Shown piece by piece: positions 57,643 through 64,000 of a DNA stretch of 64,000 nt. This DNA comes from FEN-1219 sp964503125 (GTDB lineage Bacteria > Pseudomonadota > Gammaproteobacteria > Steroidobacterales > Rariloculaceae), in NCBI GenBank assembly GCA_964503125.1, contig CAZCZE010000012.1, positions 1 to 64,000 of the forward strand. The letters are read 5' to 3'. The position numbers and the translations under genes were made by a program. The notes beneath the pieces were generated by a model that did no database searches, was not told the origin of the DNA, and was given only the letters and a program-made list of their open reading frames with translations. Every line of letters starts with the position of its first letter. Position 1 is the first letter of the stretch.

Positions 57643-59681
57643 CGCCAGGTTCCGATGATGATCAGCAGCAGGATCAGCGTGGCGAATACCAACATCAGGT
57701 ATTTGCGGATCGTGAGAAACTGCAGGTTCGAAAGGTGCCCGGCCAGCACGTCCACGAGACGGATCACCGGCGCGTAGAACAACTCCCAGACGGTATCGTG
57801 CATGTCGACGCGCAGCCTCGCCGCGCCCGCGGCGCCGGGCTTCGGCATCTCCACGTGCTCGCGCGCGCGGAATACGAGGCTGCCGAACACTCGCCGGATC
57901 GGTTGCGCGAAGCTGCCCGAGGTGTATTGCGTGGCCGGGCTCGGATCGGGAAATCCACAATCCCAGGCCGGCGCGCGGCGCAGAGCGTGCGAGGCCACGC
58001 GGCGGGCGATCAGAGCGGTGGCCGCCGCCGCAATTGCGATCATCGCGAATACCAGCAGGCCGCCGTACGCTCCGCGCTCCGCGCTGATCGGCGCTACCTT
58101 GAGCCACGGCTGCGCGGCTTGGCTGTCGAGCCGCGCGCCAACGAGCACGTCACTCACGCCGCGCAGCGCATCCATGACCCAACCGGGCAGCACTCCGGCG
58201 AGAAGGCACAGGGCCGCAAACGCGACCATCGCGCTTCGCAACCAAAGGTCCGTCTCGCGCGCCGCCATCGCAACCTGCGACCGCGGCCGGCCCAAGAACG
58301 TCGAGCCGAAGGCCTTGACGAAGCATGCCGCCGCGAGCGCTGCGGAACACGCGAGCGTCGCGCCGATCGCGGGAACGAGGAGCCGCGGGATCCATTGCGG
58401 CAGCTCGGGACTCAGCAGAATCGCCTGAAACGTCAGCCATTCCGAAACGAATCCGTTGAACGGCGGCAGCGCGGAGATCGCGACGCAGCCGACGAGGAAC
58501 GTCACCGCCGTGACCGGCATCCGGTGAATCAGCCCGCCCAAGTGTTCCATGTCCCGCTCACCGGTCGCGTTCAAGATCGCGCCGGATCCCAAGAACAACA
58601 GGCTCTTGAACAACGAGTGATTGAACACGTGAAAGACCGCGGCGACGAGCGCGAGCGCTGCGGCGGCGCCCATGCCGCTCGCCTCGAATGCGAGCGCGAG
58701 ACCGAGGCCGATGAAGATGATGCCGATGTTCTCGACGGTGTGGTAGGCGAGCAAGCGCTTCAAATCGTGCTCCATCAAGGCATGCAGCACGCCGAGAAAC
58801 GCCGTGACGCCCGCGACCACGAGGACCGGAACGCTCCACCACCACGACGGCGGACCGGCGAGATCGAACACGATGCGCATGAATCCGTAGACCGCCACTT
58901 TGGTCATCACGCCGCTCATCAATGCGGACACGTGGCTCGGCGCCGCGGGATGCGCAAGCGGCAGCCAAGCGTGCAGCGGCACGAGACCCGCCTTGGAGCC
59001 GGCGCCCACGAGTGCAAGCACGAGCACGAGCGCCGCGGGACCGAACGCCGCCGACTGGCGCATCTCGGCGAAGCTGTAGCCGCCGTCCGTGCCTGCGAGG
59101 ACGCCGAAAGCGAACAGCAGCGTCAGTGCCCCGGCGGCGGCCATGATCACGTATACGAGGCCGGCATAACGGTTGCCCTCGCTGCGGTCCTCGCTGACCA
59201 CGAGCGCCCAAGACGCGAGCGACATGAACTCCCAGCCGACGAGAAATGAGAACGCGTCCTGCGCGAGCAGCACCAGATTCATCCCGGCGATGAACGCCGG
59301 GTAGAACGGCACGACTCGTTGCGGATCGCGCGCGTGGGCTCCGTACCCGATTGCTCCGACGCTCACGATGGCGCTCGTCACGTTGACGATCACCGCGAAA
59401 GCGGCGCTCAATGCATCGAACGCGAGGAGCGTCTGGCCGAGCGGCAATCCGACGGCGAGCCGAATCTCACTGGGGGTCGGGCTCGGGTCGAGCAAGGCAA
59501 GCAGCGCGAGACCCGCTAGCGCGGCGCACACGAGCGCGCATGCGCCATAGACGAAACGGCTTCCGAGCGCGTGGCGGGCAAGGAACGCTCCGAGCACGGC
59601 AAGAACAAGCAGCGACGCGATTGCGGCGGCGGCGAGCTGTGCGAGCAACAGCGTCTCCGGGAACCACAGCGCCTGGATCAT
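57639..59681 (-). CDS. Antiporter-like membrane subunit, set 1 (HyfB/HycC-like)
   Basis: The largest membrane subunit, 680 residues with about 16 helices. Functional charges: Glu in FLVGWEFMSLASW, Lys in GAGSKAGLVPLHAWLPLAHP, Lys in GVMTKVAVYG and His/Lys in FNHSLFKSLLFLG. The C-terminal extension (about 560-680) carries CGFPDPSPATQYTSGSFAQP, typical of HyfB/HycC. It is the first gene of set 1 and starts 78 bases after the stop of the set 2 small subunit. Confidence 0.9.
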   Translation of the reverse strand: MIQALWFPETLLLAQLAAAAIASLLVLAVLGAFLARHALGSRFVYGACALVCAALAGLALLALLDPSPTPSEIRLAVGLPLGQTLLAFDALSAAFAVIVNVTSAIVSVGAIGYGAHARDPQRVVPFYPAFIAGMNLVLLAQDAFSFLVGWEFMSLASWALVVSEDRSEGNRYAGLVYVIMAAAGALTLLFAFGVLAGTDGGYSFAEMRQSAAFGPAALVLVLALVGAGSKAGLVPLHAWLPLAHPAAPSHVSALMSGVMTKVAVYGFMRIVFDLAGPPSWWWSVPVLVVAGVTAFLGVLHALMEHDLKRLLAYHTVENIGIIFIGLGLALAFEASGMGAAAALALVAAVFHVFNHSLFKSLLFLGSGAILNATGERDMEHLGGLIHRMPVTAVTFLVGCVAISALPPFNGFVSEWLTFQAILLSPELPQWIPRLLVPAIGATLACSAALAAACFVKAFGSTFLGRPRSQVAMAARETDLWLRSAMVAFAALCLLAGVLPGWVMDALRGVSDVLVGARLDSQAAQPWLKVAPISAERGAYGGLLVFAMIAIAAAATALIARRVASHALRRAPAWDCGFPDPSPATQYTSGSFAQPIRRVFGSLVFRAREHVEMPKPGAAGAARLRVDMHDTVWELFYAPVIRLVDVLAGHLSNLQFLTIRKYLMLVFATLILLLIIIGTWR

Positions 59682-59759
59682 GCGTTCATCCCGCCGCCAA
59701 TTATCAGGACATCGACTCGCGATGCAATGTGCGTGCCCATCGATGCACGCGCCGCCGCC

Positions 59760-60287
59760 CTATGGATCGCTCGGCGGCGTTGCCGCGGCGGTGATCGCCG
59801 TCAGTATTCCGGCCAGGATTCGGTTCGGGTGCGGCGGGCAGCCCGGCACGGCGGTGTTGACAGGGATGACGTTCGCCACCGAGCCGGCGCTCGCGTAGCT
59901 GCAGCCGAAGATGCCGCCGGTGCAGCCGCAGTCACCGATCGCTACGACGAGCTTCGGGTCCGGCGTGGCGTCATAGGTTCGTTTCAGCGCCAGCTCCATG
60001 TTGCGCGCCACGGGGCCCGTCACGAGCAGCAGGTCCGCGTGCCGCGGGCTCGCGACGAAGCGGATCCCGAGCCCTTCGAGATTGTAGAAAGAGTTGTTGA
60101 GCGCGTGGATCTCGAGCTCGCAGCCGTTGCACGAGCCGGCGTCGATCTGGCGAATGCAGAGCGCCCGGCCGAGCGTGCCGAGGATTTGCGCCTGCAGGTG
60201 CTCACGTACCCGGAGCTGCTCGTCGAGCGGCGGCGGCGTTTCGGTGACGACACCGACCGAGCCGATCTGATGGAGGGTTTTCCACAT
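59760..60287 (-). CDS. Hydrogenase-type small subunit, set 2 (HyfI/HycG-like)
   Basis: A 175-residue paralogue of the protein at 52498. The 4Fe-4S ligands are Cys53 and Cys56 (DAGSCNGCELE), Cys120 (IGDCGCTGG) and Cys150 (VPGCPP). The NuoB-like fold segments FVASPRHADLLLVTGPV are the same in both copies, while the N-terminal 45 residues differ. It starts eight bases after the large subunit stop. Being placed between the two sets, it ends set 2. Confidence 0.9.
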   Translation of the reverse strand: MWKTLHQIGSVGVVTETPPPLDEQLRVREHLQAQILGTLGRALCIRQIDAGSCNGCELEIHALNNSFYNLEGLGIRFVASPRHADLLLVTGPVARNMELALKRTYDATPDPKLVVAIGDCGCTGGIFGCSYASAGSVANVIPVNTAVPGCPPHPNRILAGILTAITAAATPPSDP

Positions 60288-60295
60288 GGATTTCT

Positions 60296-61828
60296 CTAGA
60301 GGTCGTGGCCGCTGTAGGACAGGTTGAACGATTTATTGATCAACGGAAAATCAGGCACGATGTTGCCGATGATCGCGTACTCGAGCGCAGGCCAGTTCTG
60401 CCACGACGGGTCGTGCGGATGGCAGCGGCGAATGTAGCCGTCATTGCCGGCCGTGAGGCCAACGATGACGGGCCCGCGCCAGCCCTCCACGGCTCCGAGG
60501 CCGGTTTCGCCCGCTGCCGGCACGGGGATCTCCATGACAACGGGTCCCGGCGCCGCTTGCTGCGCGATCGCTTCGACGAGGCGTACCGACTCGAGCAGTT
60601 CGTCGAACCGCACGGCCACCCGGGCCGCGACATCGCCTTCGGTGCGGACGATCCTGCGCACCTGCAGTGGGCCGTAGGGCTCGCAGGGGATATCGGCGCG
60701 CAGGTCCTTCGGTTGACCGCTCGCGCGCGCGGCGAACCCCACGAGCCCGAGTTGAGAGGCGAGATCCGGGGTAACGACGCCCGTGCCCGCGAACCGATCC
60801 CGCACGCCGGCATGCTCGTCGAAGATCTCGCGAACAGTGGTCGCATCCACCGCGAGGTCGCGGGCGCACGCTGCGAGCTTCGCCAGACTCTCGGTGGATA
60901 CATCGTGTGCCACGCCGCCCGGGATGACGAAGTCGAGCAGGTAGCGCTGGCCGAGAGCCGCCTGTGTCGCTCGCAACCATAGCTCCTTGACGCGCGACAG
61001 CTGGGCGAGGCCGAACGCAAACCCCGCATCGTTGCCGAGCGCACCGAGATCGCCGAGATGATTGGCGATTCGTTCCGCCTCGAGCGCCAAGGCGCGCAGC
61101 CACGCGGCACGCGCGGGAACGCTTACACGCGCCAGTCCTTCGAGGGCTTGGCAGTACGCCCATGAATACGCCACGGCGCTGTCGCCCGAAACTCTCGCGG
61201 CGACCCGATGCCCCTCGAGCATCCGCGTGCGACCCAGTAATTGCTCGATGCCCTTGTGAACGTAACCGAGCCGTTCCTCGAGGCGCAGAACCTTCTCGCC
61301 GACGACCGAGAAGCGAAAGTGGCCGGGCTCGATGATGCCCGCATGCACGGGGCCGACGGGTATCTCGTGGACGCCGTCGCCCGTGACGCGCACGAACGCG
61401 TAGTCGTCGGGCCGGAGCTCCTGCGGCGGCGCTTCCTCGGAGTCCGGCGCCAGCGGCCGGTACGCAGCCGGCCACGCGGAATGTCGCAGCCAAGGTCGGG
61501 AATCGGCAGCCTGCGCGCGAATGCCGGTCAGGTCGGCGGTAGCGCGTTGCATGCGGTTGGCGGCCGGAAAGATGTCGCTTAAAGTCGGATACTCGGCGTC
61601 TCGTGCCGCGAGCGACAAGTTAACCAGCAGCAGGAAATCATCGCCGCTGAACAACGCTCGCACGAGCGCCGTTTGGCGGCACTCTCCCCAGAGGGCATAC
61701 AAGCCTGCTGCGCCGGCGGCCAAATCGAGGGCGACCGGGCGCCAGCTCTCGACGCCGACGTCGAGCTCGCGAGCGCCAGGCGCGCCCGGTAGCGTCCGCG
61801 ACTGTTCTAGCCACTTGCGAAGCGCCAT
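60296..61828 (-). CDS. Hydrogenase-like large subunit lacking nickel ligands, set 2 (HyfG/HycE-like)
   Basis: A 510-residue paralogue of the protein at 53064. The NuoC-like part is strongly diverged, the NuoD-like part well kept (EIPVGPVHAGIIEPGHFRF, LGYVHKGIEQL, ERIANHLGDLGALGNDAGF, VIPGGVAHD). The nickel motif again reads RVSGDS (residues 212-217), and the end is KSFNLSYSGHDL with no Cys at all. The same substitution in two diverged copies argues for selection rather than decay. ATG 61828 follows GGGAGA. Confidence 0.9.
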   Translation of the reverse strand: MALRKWLEQSRTLPGAPGARELDVGVESWRPVALDLAAGAAGLYALWGECRQTALVRALFSGDDFLLLVNLSLAARDAEYPTLSDIFPAANRMQRATADLTGIRAQAADSRPWLRHSAWPAAYRPLAPDSEEAPPQELRPDDYAFVRVTGDGVHEIPVGPVHAGIIEPGHFRFSVVGEKVLRLEERLGYVHKGIEQLLGRTRMLEGHRVAARVSGDSAVAYSWAYCQALEGLARVSVPARAAWLRALALEAERIANHLGDLGALGNDAGFAFGLAQLSRVKELWLRATQAALGQRYLLDFVIPGGVAHDVSTESLAKLAACARDLAVDATTVREIFDEHAGVRDRFAGTGVVTPDLASQLGLVGFAARASGQPKDLRADIPCEPYGPLQVRRIVRTEGDVAARVAVRFDELLESVRLVEAIAQQAAPGPVVMEIPVPAAGETGLGAVEGWRGPVIVGLTAGNDGYIRRCHPHDPSWQNWPALEYAIIGNIVPDFPLINKSFNLSYSGHDL

Positions 61829-61848
61829 ATGGTCTCCCTATGGGTGCC

Positions 61849-63312
61849 TCATCGACCGGCAATCAAATCGGCCGCCGTGCGATACCAATCGGCGAGGTAG
61901 GGCGGTATGAAGACCCCGAGCAACAACACCAGGGCCAAGTGCGTGAAGACCGGTAGCAGGGCGGGCGAGTGCGGAAGCCGCTTGGCGGTGGTTTCGCCGA
62001 ACACCATAGGTTGAACGCGGCGGAAGATCGCCGCGAACGCAATCCCGAGCGCGAGCAGCAGGATCGGCGTCGACCAGGGTTCCTGGCGCATGGCCGTCGT
62101 CAGGATTAGGAACTCGCTCGCAAACACGCCAAATGGCGGCATGCCGAGGATCGCCAAGGAGCCCATCATAAGCCCCCAGCCGAGCGTCGGACTCACCGTT
62201 ACCAGCCCGCGAATCTCGTCGATGGTCTGCGTGCCGACCTTCTGCGCGGCGTGGCCCACGGAGAAGAAGATCGCAGACTTGGTCAAGGAATGGACCGTCA
62301 TGTGCAGCAACGCCGCGAAATTGGCGACGGGGCCGCCCATGCCGAAGGCGAACGCGATGATGCCCATGTGCTCGATCGACGAATAGGCGAACAGCCGCTT
62401 GACGTCTTTCTGGCGCCAGAGGAACAGCGACGCCAGCACGACCGACAGCAAGCCAAACGCCATGAGCATGCGCGACGGCAACGCCGATTGCAGCGACCCT
62501 TCGACGAGCACTTTGCAGCGGACGACGGCGTAGATGGCGACGTTGAGCAGCAGGCCGGACAGCACGGCCGAGATCGGCGTGGGGCCTTCGGCATGCGCGT
62601 CGGGTAACCAGTTGTGCAGCGGTGCGAGGCCCACCTTGGTGCCGTAGCCGACGAGCAGGAACACGAACGCCAACGTGAGCACTGCCGGCTCGAGCTGGCC
62701 CTTGACCTCGTTGAGATTGGTCCACAAGAGCGCCGTCATACCGCTGCCGCCGAGCACCTTCTCGGCCGCGAAGTACAGCAAGATCGTGCCGAATAGAGCC
62801 TGCGCGATACCGACGCTACAGAGAATGAAGTACTTCCAACCCGCCTCGAGGCTCGCGGGCGTTCGGTACAACGTCACGAGCAGCACCGTGGAAAGCGTCG
62901 CCGCCTCCATCGCCACCCAGATCATCCCCATGTTGTTGCTCGTGAGCGCCAACAGCATCGCGGCGATGAACAGCTGATACATGCTGTGGTAGAGGCGCAG
63001 GTGCTGCGGTTTCACACGCCCGTGCTCGGCCTCGATGCGCATGTAAGGGCGCGAGAACAGCGACGTCGTAAAGCTCACGAACGCCGTGAGCGTCACGAGA
63101 AATACGTTGAACGGATCGATGAAGAACTGCTCGCCGAAGGCCGTGAAGCTGCCGTCGCCGATGACGCGGCTCGTGAGCGCGCAAGCGGCGACGAAGGTCG
63201 CGGCGCTGAACCCGACGTTGACCTCGGCCGCCCAATGCCGCCCACCGACGGCAGCGAGAGACGCGGCGCCGAGCACCGGCGCGGCCAGCAACAAGCCGAG
63301 CTCGATGCTCAC
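61849..63312 (-). CDS. Antiporter-like membrane subunit, set 2 (HyfF/NuoN-like)
   Basis: A 487-residue paralogue of 54579. Glu in MIWVAMEAATLSTV, Lys in GYGTKVGLAPLHNWLPDAHA, YSSIEHMGI and His/Lys in MTVHSLTKSAIFF are all kept, so ion movement should be possible. GTG 63312 overlaps the HyfE-like stop. A 20-base gap separates it from the large subunit. Confidence 0.9.
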   Translation of the reverse strand: MSIELGLLLAAPVLGAASLAAVGGRHWAAEVNVGFSAATFVAACALTSRVIGDGSFTAFGEQFFIDPFNVFLVTLTAFVSFTTSLFSRPYMRIEAEHGRVKPQHLRLYHSMYQLFIAAMLLALTSNNMGMIWVAMEAATLSTVLLVTLYRTPASLEAGWKYFILCSVGIAQALFGTILLYFAAEKVLGGSGMTALLWTNLNEVKGQLEPAVLTLAFVFLLVGYGTKVGLAPLHNWLPDAHAEGPTPISAVLSGLLLNVAIYAVVRCKVLVEGSLQSALPSRMLMAFGLLSVVLASLFLWRQKDVKRLFAYSSIEHMGIIAFAFGMGGPVANFAALLHMTVHSLTKSAIFFSVGHAAQKVGTQTIDEIRGLVTVSPTLGWGLMMGSLAILGMPPFGVFASEFLILTTAMRQEPWSTPILLLALGIAFAAIFRRVQPMVFGETTAKRLPHSPALLPVFTHLALVLLLGVFIPPYLADWYRTAADLIAGR

Positions 63313-63977
63313 TGGTCCTCCCGCAGCGATTCGAGATGATGCAGATCGAGGCTGTCGAACTGCTCGCGGATCTGGAAAAAGAACACTCCGAGCACGAGCA
63401 TCGCGACGAGCACATCGAGCGCAACGCCGAGCTCCACGATCATGGGCATGCCGTAGGTCGCGCTCATGGCGCCGAAGAACAAGCCGTTCTCCATCGACAG
63501 AAAGCCCACGACCTGAGACATGGCCTTGCGGCGCGTGATCATCGTGAGGAACGACAGCAAGATGACGGCGACCGCGATGCCGATGCCGCTGCGCGTCGCC
63601 GTGCTCGCGAGAGCCACGATCGGCTGTGCCAAGCCGAACGAGAAGATCACGAGGAGCAGGCCGATGAGCATGGTTCCCGAGATCTGCAGTAACGGCTCGC
63701 TATCCCAGTAGACCCCGAGACGTTTGATGAGACGGTTGAGCAACCAAGGCAGGAACAGAACCTTGAGCAGCAATGTGAGCAGCGCCGAGAGATAGAGATG
63801 AGTCTCGCCCGTGCGCCAGGCCAAGAGCAGCGTGGCGGCGCAGAGCAGCGCCGCCTGGACGGCGAGCAGTTTCACGAGAGTGACGACGCGCCGCTGCGAG
63901 AGCATGCCGAATGCGAGCAGCAGGAAGAGCGCGGCAATCGCATTCAAGATTTGCAGATCGAGCGACAGGTCACTCAT
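63309..63977 (-). CDS. Small membrane subunit, set 2 (HyfE-like, NuoK-containing)
   Basis: A 222-residue paralogue of 56030, with LLLKVLFLPWLLNRLIKRLG and the NuoK-like helix MSQVVGFLSMENGLFFGA (Glu in SMENG). ATG 63977. The stop of another leftward gene lies four bases upstream, at 63984-63982, so set 2 continues beyond the window. Confidence 0.88.
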   Translation of the reverse strand: MSDLSLDLQILNAIAALFLLLAFGMLSQRRVVTLVKLLAVQAALLCAATLLLAWRTGETHLYLSALLTLLLKVLFLPWLLNRLIKRLGVYWDSEPLLQISGTMLIGLLLVIFSFGLAQPIVALASTATRSGIGIAVAVILLSFLTMITRRKAMSQVVGFLSMENGLFFGAMSATYGMPMIVELGVALDVLVAMLVLGVFFFQIREQFDSLDLHHLESLREDQ

Positions 63978-63981
63978 GGGC

Positions 63982-64000
63982 TCAACCTTCGAGCAGCAGA
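63982..64000 (-). CDS. 3' end of another leftward gene (probably NuoH-like, set 2)
   Basis: Only the last codons are inside the window (reading LLLEG, then TGA at 63984-63982). By analogy with set 1, where the NuoH-like gene comes just before the HyfE-like one, this should be the set 2 HyfC/HycD-like subunit. The sequence seen is too short to prove it. Confidence 0.35.

Noticed and set aside
52498..63977. Respiratory complex I (nuo operon)
   Set aside because: The small subunit has the CNGC hydrogenase form, there are HyfB-, HyfE- and HyfF-type proteins, and no NuoE/F/G, NuoI or NuoJ genes are present.
52498..63977. Functional nickel-iron hydrogenase-4 or formate hydrogenlyase
   Set aside because: Both large subunits lack all four usual nickel-binding Cys positions, and no maturation genes are seen.

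Overview
The window is a 64 kb stretch of very GC-rich chromosomal DNA (about two-thirds G+C by eye). Genes are tightly packed, often overlapping by ATGA or GTGA, and GTG/TTG starts are common. Exported proteins with Sec, Tat or lipoprotein signals, a type IVa pilin, a DusB, an AlkB very close to the E. coli protein and an aryl-polyene (APE) cluster all point to a proteobacterium. A gammaproteobacterium of the Steroidobacterales/Nevskiales kind is my best guess, but this is inference without a phylogenetic marker. I found no rRNA, tRNA, CRISPR array or intact insertion sequence.

Layout. (1) 0.2-13 kb, mixed housekeeping and exported proteins: an anchored protein, PPK2, an MFS-spermidine synthase fusion, a short less GC-rich patch (4.9-5.5 kb) with twin 17-bp repeats, two exported beta-propellers, dusB, uppS, a small winged-helix regulator with its membrane partner and a likely palindromic operator, and a GGDEF protein. 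(2) 13-21 kb, a run of co-directional exported proteins: methyltransferase, DUF6152, SnoaL-like proteins, intradiol dioxygenase and carotenoid oxygenase, ending with AlkB. (3) 21-27 kb: a CadC-like winged helix fused to a beta-propeller, small exported proteins, an SDR, a DsbA-like protein and an HpcH/HpaI aldolase. (4) 27-42.4 kb: an APE pigment cluster. An MMPL exporter and LolA-like protein form one leftward operon. A methyltransferase, also leftward, follows. Then a rightward block of 14 overlapping genes covers CLF, acyltransferase, two ACPs, membrane protein, AMP ligase, two dehydratases, glycosyltransferase-acyltransferase, thioesterase, two KSs, KR and PPTase. (5) 42.4-52.4 kb: sulfotransferase, an LPMO-like protein, pirin, HAD phosphatase, sulfatase, DUF4159, a pilin with a PilX-like neighbour, a 46-bp tandem repeat, an RRM RNA-binding protein and a PQQ sugar dehydrogenase. 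(6) 52.5-64 kb, all leftward: two consecutive and diverged sets of group-4-hydrogenase-like (Hyf/complex-I-like) genes.

The most interesting part is region 6. Each set has the hydrogenase-type small subunit with its four Fe-S cysteines, and membrane subunits with the charged residues used for ion pumping. In both large subunits, however, the nickel-binding motif RxCGxC reads RVSGDS and the C-terminal CxxC is absent. These are therefore not hydrogenases. They fit the poorly understood energy-converting hydrogenase-related (Ehr) class, here present as a tandem pair that may be transcribed together. The electron donor and acceptor cannot be read from this window.

The APE cluster would build a polyene from an aryl starter loaded by the AMP ligase, modify it by methylation and acyl/glycosyl transfer, and move it to the outer membrane with the MMPL and LolA-like pair. 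No starter-forming enzyme (ammonia lyase or chorismate lyase) is visible here.
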